DNA from: Pseudomonas silesiensis
GTDB taxonomy: Bacteria > Pseudomonadota > Gammaproteobacteria > Pseudomonadales > Pseudomonadaceae
DNA length: 64,000 nucleotides
Assembly: GCF_001661075.1 (NCBI RefSeq)
Contig: NZ_CP014870.1
Location: forward strand, 2,500,501-2,564,500
Direction of reading: 5' to 3'
In this document: positions 43,209 through 53,129 of the stretch, one piece after another
Layout of the letters: every line of letters starts with the position of its first letter
How positions within the stretch are numbered: the first letter of the stretch is position 1
Program-made: the position numbers and the translations under genes
The notes under the pieces: generated by a model
Told to the model about the DNA's origin: nothing
Databases searched by the model: none
The model's input: only the letters and a program-made list of their open reading frames with translations

Positions 43209-44188
43209 CGCGGGGCCCACAGATCCGGCAAGCCGGGATCACTCACGACAATCAGGCGCTTGAGCAATACCTTCAAGGCTTGTGCATCGGCGGTGCCGAG
43301 CTTGGCCGAGAGGTCCTCTTCCACCGCCTTGGCCAGCGCCAGTTGATGCAACGAAACCTCGCGGCCCTGGGCGGTGAGGACGAAACGCAGTGACGCTGCC
43401 GAGCCCTCGAACGCCACCAGGCGCTGGTTTTCGAGAAAACGCATGCTGGCCAGCGTGACTTCACGACCGGTGTAGGTCACGAAGGTATTGATTTCCTCAA
43501 GGTTCAGGTTGTCGCGGATACACAAAATCGACAGGATAAAAAACGCCTGTTCGTCCAGGTGCTGATTACTCAGCATCTGCCGCAGGGCATTGAGGACCTG
43601 GTAGTGTCCGCGCCCCAAAAGGTAACCGAGCAGATCCTCGGTGTAACTGCACTCGGGGGGCGGCGGCGTGGTGGCCAGGCGCAGTTCGCTGCGTGGCTTG
43701 CGGGTCGCCAATGCATATTGGCCACTCTGGAACGCCAGCGGCGCGCGGTCGCTGTGATCGAAGGCGAGGACTTCACCGACAAAAATCACGTGGTCGCCGC
43801 CTTCATACTGGAATGCGGTGCGGCATTGAAAACGTGCCGTGCAATCTTGCAGCAGCGGCGCCCCGCTGACGCCGTTGTCCAGCTTGATTTCAGAGAACTT
43901 GTCCTCGCCCTGGGTGGCGAAACGTCCCGACAGTGCTTCCTGTTCGGTGGACAACACGTGGACGTTCCAGTGTTTGCCGCTGGTGAAGACCGGCAAGCTG
44001 CGGGCCTGCTTGGACAGGCTCCAGAGCACCATCGGCGGATTGAGCGACACCGAGTTGAAACTGTTGGCCGTGATACCCACGGGTGAGCCGTCTTCGGTCT
44101 GGGTGGTGATGATGGTGACCCCGGTGGTAAAGGTGCCGAGTGCGGCACGAAAAGCCTGGGGATCGAAACTGACGTTTTGCGTTGCCAT
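43205..44188 (-). CDS. Flavin reductase with MarR-like C-terminal domain
   Basis: A protein of 327 residues. The N-terminal ~165 residues are a flavin reductase domain (FRAALGTFTTGVTIITTQ, GITANSFNSVSLNPPMVLWSL, GDHVIFVGEV). The C-terminal ~140 residues are helical with a winged-helix, MarR-like look (NQHLDEQAFFILSILCIRDNL in part, GREVTLASMRFLENQRLVA in part). The same two-part plan occurs in the reductase component C1 of Acinetobacter p-hydroxyphenylacetate hydroxylase, where the tail responds to substrate. It should supply reduced flavin to a monooxygenase not present in the window. ATG 44188 is chosen for its GAGG site. Confidence 0.88.
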   Translation of the reverse strand: MATQNVSFDPQAFRAALGTFTTGVTIITTQTEDGSPVGITANSFNSVSLNPPMVLWSLSKQARSLPVFTSGKHWNVHVLSTEQEALSGRFATQGEDKFSEIKLDNGVSGAPLLQDCTARFQCRTAFQYEGGDHVIFVGEVLAFDHSDRAPLAFQSGQYALATRKPRSELRLATTPPPPECSYTEDLLGYLLGRGHYQVLNALRQMLSNQHLDEQAFFILSILCIRDNLNLEEINTFVTYTGREVTLASMRFLENQRLVAFEGSAASLRFVLTAQGREVSLHQLALAKAVEEDLSAKLGTADAQALKVLLKRLIVVSDPGLPDLWAPR

Positions 44189-44386
44189 GACTGGCCTCAT
44201 GGGGTGGGATTTTCGTAGGGCCAGTATTGGTCGCATCACGCGGTTGAACATCGTCTCAACGGACTAACAGATTTGCTCGATACTCGTCCGATCGGACGAG
44301 GCGTCGCGCGGGGTGTACGGCTAGGGTGGCGGCAAGCGCATCGGGCGCTTCCCGGCCATGGGGCCAGTACCAGCAAGGGGACACGA

Positions 44387-45820
44387 ATGAGTTCATTCAC
44401 ATCATCCGTCCAAGGGCTCACCAGTCTGTTATCCCGGCAAAAAAGCGCATTCGCCAGCGCCGGTCTGGTGAGCGCCGACACCCGCCGACGCCGACTCCAG
44501 CAAGTCATCGATCTGTTGGTCCGCCACCATGGCGCGTTGACCGAGGCGATCGACCTGGATTTCGGTGGTCGGCCTGCCGGTTTCTCGTTGATGAATGACG
44601 TGCTGGGCGCCCTGGCCTCGCTCAAATATGCGCGTGACCATCTGCAGGACTGGATGCAGGATGATCCGCGTGCGCCTTTTGCGCCTTACGATCAGCTCGG
44701 CGCCAAGGCGTGGGTGATGCACCAACCCAAGGGTACGGTGGGCATTCTCGGTACCTGGAACGCGCCTTTGTTTACCCTGTTCAGCCCCTTGGCCTCGGTG
44801 CTGGCCGCGGGCAACCGGGCCATCCTCAAGCCGTCGGACGTGGTGCCACGGACGGCCGAGTTGGTGGCGCGGCTGTTCGCTGAACACCTCGACCCGCTGG
44901 AGATCGGCGTCGTCACCGGCGACGTGGAGCTGGCCGAAGCCTTCAGCGCCCAACCGTTTGATCACCTGGTGTACACCGGCAGTACCGCGACGGGGCGGCT
45001 GGTCATGCGCAATGCCGCACTGAACCTGGTACCGGTGACGCTGGAGCTGGGAGGCAAGTCGCCGGTCATCGTCTCCGGCAGCGCCGACCTCAAAAAAGCC
45101 GCTTTCAGCATCGCCGTGGGGAAAGCCTGCAATGGCGGGCAAATCTGTATCAATCCGGATTTGGTGTACGTGCCCAAGGCACTGCTTGAACCCTTCCTTG
45201 AAGCCCTGCGCGCCACCTACAGCGAACTCAATCCGTCGGTGGCCGGCAACCCGGACGTGGTGGCGGTGGTCAACCAGCGGCACCTGGACCGGGTCGAAGG
45301 TTACGTGCTGGACGCCCAGGCCCGCGGCGCACGCATCGAGTGCCTGCCCGAACCCCTGGCGCCGAATGCCGAGGACCGGCGCCGGCCCCTGCGCGTGGTG
45401 GTCGACCCGGCGCCGGACAGTGTGATCATGCGTGAAGAAATCTTCGGCCCCGCCATGGTCGTGCTCACCTACGAAAACCTCGACCAGGTCATTGACGATA
45501 TCAATGGTCGTCCACGCCCGCTGGCGCTGTATTACTTCGGCAAAGACCCCGAACAGCAGCGCTACGTGCTCGAGCGCACCGTGTCCGGCGGGGTGACCGT
45601 CAACGATGTGATGATGCACGCGGCGATGCACGATGCGCCGTTTGGCGGAGTCGGCGCCTCGGGCATGGGCCATTACCATGGTCACGAAGGGTTTCTCGAG
45701 TTCAGCCACCAGCGCACGGTGTTCAAGGCGCCGGAGCATGACCCGCGCCGCGAATGGGGGCTCTTGCCGCCGTATGGCGAACACTTTTTGGCGGCCATGC
45801 TGGCCAACGTGACCTCATAA
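44387..45820 (+). CDS. Aldehyde dehydrogenase (coniferyl aldehyde dehydrogenase-like)
   Basis: A protein of 477 residues with the NAD-binding LGTWNAPLFTLFSPLASVLAAGN (in part), the ELGGKSPVIV glutamate motif and the catalytic Cys254 in NGGQICINPD. The late REEIFGP motif and PFGGVGASGMGHYHGHEGF are typical of the CalB/class 3-like group. It oxidises an aldehyde to the acid with NAD(P)+. It opens an operon with amidase, two flavoproteins and an SDR. In a steroid context it could do the job of the side-chain aldehyde dehydrogenase, though this is inference. ATG 44387 has AAGGGG upstream. Confidence 0.9.
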   Translation: MSSFTSSVQGLTSLLSRQKSAFASAGLVSADTRRRRLQQVIDLLVRHHGALTEAIDLDFGGRPAGFSLMNDVLGALASLKYARDHLQDWMQDDPRAPFAPYDQLGAKAWVMHQPKGTVGILGTWNAPLFTLFSPLASVLAAGNRAILKPSDVVPRTAELVARLFAEHLDPLEIGVVTGDVELAEAFSAQPFDHLVYTGSTATGRLVMRNAALNLVPVTLELGGKSPVIVSGSADLKKAAFSIAVGKACNGGQICINPDLVYVPKALLEPFLEALRATYSELNPSVAGNPDVVAVVNQRHLDRVEGYVLDAQARGARIECLPEPLAPNAEDRRRPLRVVVDPAPDSVIMREEIFGPAMVVLTYENLDQVIDDINGRPRPLALYYFGKDPEQQRYVLERTVSGGVTVNDVMMHAAMHDAPFGGVGASGMGHYHGHEGFLEFSHQRTVFKAPEHDPRREWGLLPPYGEHFLAAMLANVTS

Positions 45821-45848
45821 CAATAATCGACAGGGCGCGACAATCGCT

Positions 45849-47444
45849 ATGAAAACCAACGAACACCCACCGATGACTGCCTCGACAACCACCTTGTCCA
45901 ACGAGCCGCCGACCGGCTGGCCGCGGCGCAGTGTGCTCAAGGCAGGTGCCCTGGTCGCGGGAATCGGATTGCTGGGACGTTTTGCCGATGCCCGTGCGGC
46001 GGGTCTGTCGGCCAGTGACTACCAAGGGCTGGACGCCTGGGCCATGAGTCAGGCAATTCGCAGCGGCGAGCTGCAGTCCGAAGACCTGCTGGCGGCGGCG
46101 CTAGCTCGCTGCCAGGCGGTGAATCCCCGGGTCAAGGCAGTGAACATGCTGCATGAGGCCTACGCCCGCACGCTGTTATCCCAACGCCGTTCCGCCGGTA
46201 CTCAAACCCAAGGGGCACTGGCCGGCGTGCCGGTGCTGATCAAAGACCTCAATACCTACCTGGAAGGCACCTCGACCAGCAATGGTTGCCGGCTGTTCAA
46301 GGACGCCCCGCCAGCGGCCCGGACCAGCACCCTGATCAGTCGTTATGAGCGTGCTGGCGCCGTGCCCTTCGGCAAGACGACCTGTCCCGAGTTCGGCTTG
46401 ACCACCACCACTGAATCTATGCTGTGGGGGCAGACGTGCAACCCGTGGAACCTGGCCATGAGCGCGGGTGGTTCCTCTGGCGGCGCAGCAGCGGCCGTGG
46501 CCGCCGGGATCGTGCCTGTGGCCCATGCCACCGACGGTGGCGGCTCGATCCGCATTCCTGCCTCGTATTGCGGTCTGGTGGGGCTCAAGCCCAGCCGTTA
46601 TCGCACGCCGAGCGGGCCGGCGCATTTCGAGGGCTGGTTTGGCGCCAGCGTCGGCAATGTGGTCTCGCGCACCGTGCGCGATACCGCGCTGTTTCTCGAT
46701 GCCGGCCAGGGCCATGAAGCGGGCAGTGCCTACTGGATCCCGCCGCTGGTACGGCCGTATGTTGAAGAATTGCAGCGCGAGCCGGGCAAGTTGCGTGTCG
46801 CCGTGGTTCGCCAGTCATTGACCGGCGCGGCGTTGGAACCGGCGATTGCCGCCACGCTGGAGCAGACCATCAAGCAATTGCTGGGATTGGGGCATGAAGT
46901 CGAAGAACTGACGCTGAACATCGATCCACGCCAGCTGTTCGGTGCGCATGGCACAGTGATCGGCACCGCCTTGCGCACCGCGATTCACGACCGCGAACAG
47001 GTGTTGGGGCGGGCCGCCACGGCGCAGGATCTGGAGAAAATCACCCTGGTCAACCTGGAACGTGCCCAGGCCACCACGGGTGAAGGCCTCTATCGCGCCC
47101 GTCAGTCATTCGAAAGTATTGGCGCAACCATGGAGCAGCCGTTCGAACGCTTCGACGTGATCCTGTCGCCGGTCACCGCCAACCTGACACCGCAACTGGG
47201 CCTGCTGACGCTGGACCAATCCTGGGACAGCTATGCCCACCACGCCATGGGTAGCGCCGGCTTCACCGTGCTGGCCAACGTCAGCGGCCAACCGGCCATC
47301 TCGCTGCCGTTGGGCCAGAGTGATAGCGGCCTGCCGGTGGGCATGATGTTCACCGCCCGCCTGGGAGGTGAAGACGGTCTGCTGCGCCTGGCCAGTCAAC
47401 TGGAGCAGGATCGTCCCTGGGCCGCCAGACGCGCCGTCCTCTGA
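45849..47444 (+). CDS. Exported amidase-signature hydrolase with Tat-like signal
   Basis: A protein of 531 residues. The N-terminus carries a twin-arginine sequence ([20 protein letters not shown], about 24-43) ending near DARAAG, so export to the periplasm is likely. The amidase-signature triad is present: Lys132 in VLIKDL, Ser209/Ser210 in GGSSGG and the nucleophile Ser233 in [10 protein letters not shown]. It hydrolyses an amide bond. Known members act on amino-acid or bile-salt conjugates. Its place between an aldehyde dehydrogenase and two KstD-like genes makes deconjugation of the growth substrate plausible. Confidence 0.9.
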   Translation: MKTNEHPPMTASTTTLSNEPPTGWPRRSVLKAGALVAGIGLLGRFADARAAGLSASDYQGLDAWAMSQAIRSGELQSEDLLAAALARCQAVNPRVKAVNMLHEAYARTLLSQRRSAGTQTQGALAGVPVLIKDLNTYLEGTSTSNGCRLFKDAPPAARTSTLISRYERAGAVPFGKTTCPEFGLTTTTESMLWGQTCNPWNLAMSAGGSSGGAAAAVAAGIVPVAHATDGGGSIRIPASYCGLVGLKPSRYRTPSGPAHFEGWFGASVGNVVSRTVRDTALFLDAGQGHEAGSAYWIPPLVRPYVEELQREPGKLRVAVVRQSLTGAALEPAIAATLEQTIKQLLGLGHEVEELTLNIDPRQLFGAHGTVIGTALRTAIHDREQVLGRAATAQDLEKITLVNLERAQATTGEGLYRARQSFESIGATMEQPFERFDVILSPVTANLTPQLGLLTLDQSWDSYAHHAMGSAGFTVLANVSGQPAISLPLGQSDSGLPVGMMFTARLGGEDGLLRLASQLEQDRPWAARRAVL

Positions 47445-47629
47445 CAGCACTTGCCTGGCCCTTTCGGCCGGTTGTTCCAGCTTTATGAGCAACTGGCATC
47501 GGGCCGGGCTTCTAGTCCGCTTTGACGATGAGCCCGGCCCCTGCAGCCCCGATCATGGGCTGCACTCCGCCAGCATTCGCGCAGCGTCGTCGGCGGTTAT
47601 TTCTGACCTCAGCTAATGGCATAACAACA

Positions 47630-49339
47630 ATGACGGCTCAAGTTCAGTCTCAGACCCACTACGATGTGATTGTCGTTGGTTCGGGTGCAGGTGCAATGAC
47701 GTCGGCGGTGTTCCTCGCCGATCACGGTTTCAGTGTGCTGATCGTCGAAAAAAGCGACAAGTACGGCGGCACCTCGGCGATCTCCGGCGGCGGTATCTGG
47801 ATCCCCAACAACCACTATTTCGCCAAGCTGAACGGCAACGACACTTACGCAACAGCCTTGCGTTATCTGCAAGCCGCGGCGGGCGAACATGTCGATGAAA
47901 CCCGGCTGCGCACCTATCTGGACAATGCGCCGAAGATGATCGAAGAGCTTGCCCAGACCAGTCGGGTACGCTACGCGGTGGCCGCCAAATACCCCGACTA
48001 TTACCCGCACCTGCCGGGCGCGCTGCCCGGCGGCAGAACCCTGGATCCGGAGTTCTTCGATACCAGCCTGTTGGGCGACGAACTGGACAACCTGCGTAAA
48101 CCTTCGCCGTCGACCTTGCTCATGGGCTGCATCGCCTGGACCGCCCGGGATGCGCACAAGGTCATGGCGCGTGGTTTTGGCTGGCGCCTGCTGATCATGG
48201 GCCTGATGCTGCGTTACAAACTCGATTTCAAATGGCGCCGCAAAAGCAAGATCGACCGCCGGGCGTCCCTGGGCAGCTCGCTGGTGGCATCGCTGCGGCG
48301 CTCGCTGATGGACCGCAACGTGCCGCTCTGGCTCAACACCGATTTTGCCGGCTTGCTCACCAAGGACGGCCGTGTCAGCGGCGTCAGCGTGCGGCGTAAC
48401 GGTGCCGAGGTGCAACTGCACGCGCGCCACGGGGTGATCCTGGCGTCCGGTGGTTTTGAACAGAACCAGGCACTGCGTGAAAAATACTTGCCGCAACCGA
48501 CCCGCATGGCCTGGAGTGCGACACCTCCGGGCAACAACACCGGTGCCGCGCTGGAGGCCGGGCTGGCTCAGGGGGCGGCCACCGCATTGATGGATTGGGC
48601 CTGGTGGGCGCCGACCATCGCCGTACCGGGCGAGGAAAAACCCCGGGGGATCTTCGCCGAGCGCGCATTCCCCGGCGCCATCGTGGTCAACAGCCTGGGC
48701 CGGCGCTTCGTCAACGAGGCCGCGCCGTATCTGGAGTTCGTCGATGCGATGTACCGCGACAACGGGCTCACGGGTGGCAAGTCGGTGCCGGCCTGGGTGA
48801 TTTTCGATGGCCATTTCCGTTTCAACTACGCGATGGGGCCGTTGATGCCGGGCCAGATCATGCCCGACAGCCGCTTGCGCAAGGAATGGCTGAACACCCT
48901 GTACTGGAAGGACGACACCCTGGCCGGGCTGGCCAGACAGATCGGCGTCGATGCCGCCGGCCTCGAAGCCACCGTGGTCAAGGTCAACGAGTATGCGCGC
49001 ACGGGCAAGGATCCGGACTTCGGGCGCGGCGGCAACGTATTCGACCGTTATTACGGCGACAGCAATATCAAGCCCAACCCGTGCCTGGCGCCATTGCGCA
49101 AAGGCGCGTACTACGCCATGCGTCTTGATGCCGGGGACATCGGCACCAAGGGCGGCCTGCTGACCAACGAACATGCGCAAGTGGTCCGTGAAGACGGCGC
49201 CGCCATCGCTGGCCTGTACGCGATCGGCAACTGCTCGGCGTCGGTGATGGGCACCAGCTATCCAGGCGCGGGCGGCACACTGGGGCCGGCGATGACCTTC
49301 GCCTATGTCGCCGCCAACCACTTGGCCAGCCAGCGATAG
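47630..49339 (+). CDS. KstD-like FAD-dependent dehydrogenase
   Basis: A protein of 569 residues. The N-terminal FAD motif VIVVGSGAGAMTSAVFLADHG is followed by EKSDKYGGTSAISGGGIWIP. The C-terminus has ASVMGTSYPGAGGTLGPAMT, and a mid-protein stretch reads GRRFVNEAAPYLEF. All are typical of 3-ketosteroid delta-1-dehydrogenases and near relatives. It would introduce a double bond beside a ring ketone. The frame is open from 47522, but ATG 47630 gives the correct family start. The next gene starts 8 bases later. Confidence 0.85.
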   Translation: MTAQVQSQTHYDVIVVGSGAGAMTSAVFLADHGFSVLIVEKSDKYGGTSAISGGGIWIPNNHYFAKLNGNDTYATALRYLQAAAGEHVDETRLRTYLDNAPKMIEELAQTSRVRYAVAAKYPDYYPHLPGALPGGRTLDPEFFDTSLLGDELDNLRKPSPSTLLMGCIAWTARDAHKVMARGFGWRLLIMGLMLRYKLDFKWRRKSKIDRRASLGSSLVASLRRSLMDRNVPLWLNTDFAGLLTKDGRVSGVSVRRNGAEVQLHARHGVILASGGFEQNQALREKYLPQPTRMAWSATPPGNNTGAALEAGLAQGAATALMDWAWWAPTIAVPGEEKPRGIFAERAFPGAIVVNSLGRRFVNEAAPYLEFVDAMYRDNGLTGGKSVPAWVIFDGHFRFNYAMGPLMPGQIMPDSRLRKEWLNTLYWKDDTLAGLARQIGVDAAGLEATVVKVNEYARTGKDPDFGRGGNVFDRYYGDSNIKPNPCLAPLRKGAYYAMRLDAGDIGTKGGLLTNEHAQVVREDGAAIAGLYAIGNCSASVMGTSYPGAGGTLGPAMTFAYVAANHLASQR

Positions 49340-49347
49340 GAGGGTGT

Positions 49348-51045
49348 ATGGCGACGTTCGATGACAGTTTCTACACGCCGATCCAGACACCTTTGCAAGT
49401 CGCCGACAGCAGCGCGTTGCTGTGGGACGAGCACTGCGATGTATTGGTTATAGGGTGGGGTGCGGCCGGGGCCTGCTCGGCACTGGAGGCCCGCGCCCTG
49501 GGTGCCAATGTCTTGATTGCCGACCGATTCACCGGTGGCGGTGCCAGTGCCAAGAGTGGCGGGGTGGTCTACGCCGGTGGCGGTACCCGCCATCAGCAGG
49601 CGGCAGGGTTCAGCGACACGCCCGAAGCCATGTTTGACTACCTCAAGCATGAAACCCAAAACGTGATCAGCGACGACACCCTGCGGCGCTTCTGCGCCGA
49701 CAGCGTCAGCAACCTCGACTGGCTGGAAAGCCACGGTGCGCCCTATGGCCACCAGATGCCACCGGGCGGCAAGACTTCGTACCCGCCTGACGGCTACTTT
49801 CTCTATTACTCCGGCAACGAACTGGTGCCGCAGCATGGTGGCCCGCTGCCACCGGCACCACGGGGTCATCGCACCGTGGGCAAGGGCCAGTGCGGCGCGG
49901 TGCTGTATGCACATCTCAAGGACGCGTGCCTGCGCGCCGGGGCCCGGCCGTTGCTGCAGGCGGCAGCCAAACGCCTGGTGGTTGATGCGCAGGGGCGGGT
50001 GGTGGGTGCCGAGATGTGGTGCATGACCCCCGGCACCCCGCAAGCGGAGTTGCATGCGCGCCTGGCCGCTCGCGCCGAGCGTTTACAGAATTTCGCCGCG
50101 GGTTACTGCAACAAGCTGCGTCAGCGGATCGGTCAGCTCGAGCGGGATTTCGCCCGGCCACGTCTGGTTCACGCCCGGAACGGTGTGATCCTCAGTACCG
50201 GCGGTTTCATTTTCAATCGCGAACTGATCAAGCGACATGCGCCGAAATTCCTGCGCAATTTCAAGGTCGGGGCCACAGGCTGTGACGGCAGCGGCCTGCG
50301 CCTGGGGACCAGCGTCGGTGGTCAGGGCGCTGGATTGGAGCGGGTGTCCGCCTGGCGGTTCCTCAACCCGCCGTACAGTTGGCACAAAGGCATCGTGGTC
50401 AATCGCGAGGGCCGGCGCTTCTGCAATGAAGAAGTCTACGGCGCCACCCTGGGCCAACCCTTGATGGAAGAGCAGGGCGGCAAAGCGTGGCTGGTGCTGG
50501 ATGCGCCGTTGCGCAAGAAGGCCCTCCGCGAGGCATTGTTTGGCGGCTATTGGTGGTTTCAAAGCTTGCCCGCCCTGGTCCTGATGCTGTTCAAGGTGCG
50601 CAAGGGCAAGAGCCTGAGCGAATTGGCCAATGCGACGGGCATGGACCCTGCCGTACTGCGTGCCTCGATGCTGGCGGCCAACGCAGCCGCCCGTGGCGAG
50701 GCGCCGGAGCCGTTCGGCAAATCGCCGGGCGGGCGTCAAGTGCTCGATCAGGGGCCGTTTTATGCCTGCGACATTTCCGTGACCAATCCGGTCTTTCCAC
50801 TGGGTGCCTTGACCCTCGGCGGGTTGCGCGTGGACGAGGGCAACGGCGCGGTGCTCGACGGGCAGGGCCAGGCAATACCCGGCCTGTATGCCGCGGGGCG
50901 CACCGCGCTGGGCATTCCTTCGCACCTCTACATCAGCGGTTTATCCCTGGCAGACTGCGTGTTCTCCGGGCGTCGTGCCGGAGCGGCCGCGGCCCGGTTC
51001 ATGGATCAACAGCTGCAGCCGACCCTCGCACAAGAGACGACATGA
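49348..51045 (+). CDS. Second KstD-like flavoprotein (delta-4-dehydrogenase-like)
   Basis: A protein of 565 residues with an FAD motif CDVLVIGWGAAGACSALEA and ASAKSGGVVYAGGGT. The C-terminus is GLYAAGRTALGIPSHLYISG followed by LSLADCVFSGRRAG. This ending is the one seen in 3-oxo-steroid 4-dehydrogenase-type (delta-4, 5-alpha or 5-beta) relatives of KstD rather than delta-1 enzymes. It is preceded by GGAGG and overlaps the following SDR gene (ATGA). Together the two flavoproteins could oxidise both sides of a steroid A-ring ketone. Confidence 0.82.
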   Translation: MATFDDSFYTPIQTPLQVADSSALLWDEHCDVLVIGWGAAGACSALEARALGANVLIADRFTGGGASAKSGGVVYAGGGTRHQQAAGFSDTPEAMFDYLKHETQNVISDDTLRRFCADSVSNLDWLESHGAPYGHQMPPGGKTSYPPDGYFLYYSGNELVPQHGGPLPPAPRGHRTVGKGQCGAVLYAHLKDACLRAGARPLLQAAAKRLVVDAQGRVVGAEMWCMTPGTPQAELHARLAARAERLQNFAAGYCNKLRQRIGQLERDFARPRLVHARNGVILSTGGFIFNRELIKRHAPKFLRNFKVGATGCDGSGLRLGTSVGGQGAGLERVSAWRFLNPPYSWHKGIVVNREGRRFCNEEVYGATLGQPLMEEQGGKAWLVLDAPLRKKALREALFGGYWWFQSLPALVLMLFKVRKGKSLSELANATGMDPAVLRASMLAANAAARGEAPEPFGKSPGGRQVLDQGPFYACDISVTNPVFPLGALTLGGLRVDEGNGAVLDGQGQAIPGLYAAGRTALGIPSHLYISGLSLADCVFSGRRAGAAAARFMDQQLQPTLAQETT

Positions 51046-51824
51046 TGACGAGCAACCACAACAACAAAGCCGGCCGGGTTCACGGCAAGGTCGCGCTGGT
51101 CACCGGCGGCGCCAAGGGGATCGGCGCTGCCAGCGTGCGGGTGCTGGCGGCTGAAGGGGCCCAGGTGCTGATCAGCGACCTGGACGTCGAGGCAGGCCAG
51201 GCACTGGCGGCTGAAATCGGGCCGGCTGCAGCCTTTATCCGCCACGACGTCAGCAGCGAAGACGCATGGCGCCAGGTCATCGACCATGTGCGCGAGCGCT
51301 ACGGTCGTCTGGATATCCTGGTCAACAATGCCGGCATCCTGATGGCCGGCTCGATTGAAGAAACCAGTCTGCAGGCGTGGCAAAAGGTGATGCAGGTGAA
51401 TGCCGACAGTGTGTTTCTGGGCTGTCGCGAAGGCATCGCGCTGATGAAGGGCAGCGGTGGTTCGATCATCAACCTGTCGTCCGTCGCGGCCCTGGCCGGG
51501 CGTGACGACTACCTGGCTTACAGCGCCTCCAAGGGCGCGGTGGCGGCATTGTCGCGTTCGGTGGCGGCGCTTTGCCGGCGGCGCAGATACCGCATCCGCT
51601 GCAACACGCTGCACCCCGATGGCGTGCTCACCGACATGACCCGTGGCAGCCTCCCCGAAGGCGTCGACCCGGAGCGCATGACCATCGACAGCGACCCGAT
51701 GAACCGCATGTGCCGGCCCGAGGACGTGGCGGCCAGCGTGCTGTTCCTGGCCAGCGATGAAGCCCGGGCGATCAATGGTGTCGAGTTGCGCATTGATAGC
51801 GGGCAGATGGTGATGAGTATCTAG
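51042..51824 (+). CDS. Short-chain dehydrogenase/reductase
   Basis: A protein of 260 residues with a classical SDR plan: TGGAKGIG cofactor motif, DILVNNAGI, the active-site Ser in INLSSVAAL and Tyr-Lys in YSASK. It interconverts a hydroxyl and a ketone using NAD(P). It is the last gene of the operon and starts inside the stop of the flavoprotein gene. Hydroxysteroid dehydrogenation would fit its neighbours. Confidence 0.9.
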   Translation: MMTSNHNNKAGRVHGKVALVTGGAKGIGAASVRVLAAEGAQVLISDLDVEAGQALAAEIGPAAAFIRHDVSSEDAWRQVIDHVRERYGRLDILVNNAGILMAGSIEETSLQAWQKVMQVNADSVFLGCREGIALMKGSGGSIINLSSVAALAGRDDYLAYSASKGAVAALSRSVAALCRRRRYRIRCNTLHPDGVLTDMTRGSLPEGVDPERMTIDSDPMNRMCRPEDVAASVLFLASDEARAINGVELRIDSGQMVMSI

Positions 51825-51859
51825 CGGCCGTTGCCACCCCATTCCACCGCGCCCCACCC

Positions 51860-51886
51860 TGTAGGAGCCAGGCTTGCCGGCGAACC
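51860..51886 (+). repeat. Single REP element
   Basis: cctgtaggagccaggcttgc and following bases form one REP half-element between the convergent SDR gene and the membrane-protein gene. It shares its core with the paired element at 58124-58203. Confidence 0.7.
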
Positions 51887-51902
51887 GGACGCTCACATTC
51901 TT

Positions 51903-53129
51903 CTATTTCAAAAGTGCTGATACCGGCATCAACACAGCACCCCACAGCCCAGCCGCAGCACCGCCGCCACTGAAGATGAATTGCGGTCCAACACCACGTG
52001 CAATCGCCTGCGTCCCCGCAGCGATGGCTAGCCAAGGTGACGCGCAGCCTGGATGCCCCAACATTGCATCCAGGTTGCACAATCCCGTCTTATTGACTGG
52101 CATAGGGACTTCACTCAATACGCTCGCAAAATCGACAGCCCGTTGCGCGTCGATACCCACTCGCCAAACCCGCTCGATCGATGTCGACTCAAGCGGTACC
52201 CAATCCAGGGCCTGCCGCGCAGCGTAAAGCAGGTCATCGGGCGTGGGCTTGCGCTCCTGCTCCGGGCGATGAATATAGGCTATCGGCGCTAGTGTGGTTT
52301 GCGTCAGACGGTTGCCAAACAACAAGCCGACGGCAGCTTCCGCCGTGCCTTCAGGCTGCTGCGGCGCAAACTGCACGGCCAACACCAACAGCAACGCCCG
52401 ATCGCCAATACGCTGGTCGAGCCACTGGTCCAGTGCAGCCAGTCCGCTGCCATCGACGGGTTCTATGCACTGGCGAATGCCGGATTCGCGCCATGCCTGT
52501 CGCCAGACTCGGCGCCATTGCTTGTCCGGCAAACCGATGTCCGTGTCCAGCAATAGGGCCAGCGGTTGATCATCAGGCAACTGCGCTAAAGTGGGCGCCA
52601 GGTTGGCGAGCGTCTGCGCCCATATGCTCAGCAATATTGCTTCCGGATTTTCATCTGCGTCGCAGGATAAACAACTATGGCGCAGCGTTGCTCCATCCAA
52701 CCTGGACGCTTGTGACTTCAGCGCCATCGTCCCACTCAGCAAAACCTCAAGCTGTGTTGCCGGTTCATCCTCAGGTTGTCGAAGCGCAGTCTGCAAGCTG
52801 ACTGCCAACACCTGTTGCGAGCGACGCCCCTGACGAATCTTGCGGATCATGTCTACTTCGCGAGCTTCATCCCAACCATCGGCAGCACCTTGTTGGCCGA
52901 CGTGCAACAGCACCCGCCCGAATCCCAGCACGCACCAAACGAGGATTGGAATGCTTAAGGCCATACGCCAGAAATCCGAAGGCCGCTGGAGTAACGTTTT
53001 GTCGCCGAACAACAGCGTCCCTCCTGCGCCCAGCAAACAAAACAGCAACAACAGGCCGAGCCAAAGTAAAAATCGAGGTCGTTGAGGGCGCAGTGCGAGA
53101 GGAGGAATTTTATCCAGTCTGATTGGCAT
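51903..53129 (-). CDS. Two-TM protein of unknown function in the effector operon
   Basis: A protein of 408 residues. There are two membrane segments near the N-terminus (about 20-42 and 55-75) and another hydrophobic Gly-rich stretch at the C-terminus. The middle is soluble, with a segment DDQPLALLLDTDIGLPDKQWRRVWR (in part) and an ARQALDWVPLE region. I do not recognise the family. It is the last gene of a four-gene minus-strand operon headed by a cell-wall hydrolase, and it overlaps the upstream gene by 16 bases. Start ATG 53129 has AAGG upstream. A role as immunity or delivery accessory protein is conceivable. Confidence 0.7.
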   Translation of the reverse strand: MPIRLDKIPPLALRPQRPRFLLWLGLLLLFCLLGAGGTLLFGDKTLLQRPSDFWRMALSIPILVWCVLGFGRVLLHVGQQGAADGWDEAREVDMIRKIRQGRRSQQVLAVSLQTALRQPEDEPATQLEVLLSGTMALKSQASRLDGATLRHSCLSCDADENPEAILLSIWAQTLANLAPTLAQLPDDQPLALLLDTDIGLPDKQWRRVWRQAWRESGIRQCIEPVDGSGLAALDQWLDQRIGDRALLLVLAVQFAPQQPEGTAEAAVGLLFGNRLTQTTLAPIAYIHRPEQERKPTPDDLLYAARQALDWVPLESTSIERVWRVGIDAQRAVDFASVLSEVPMPVNKTGLCNLDAMLGHPGCASPWLAIAAGTQAIARGVGPQFIFSGGGAAAGLWGAVLMPVSALLK

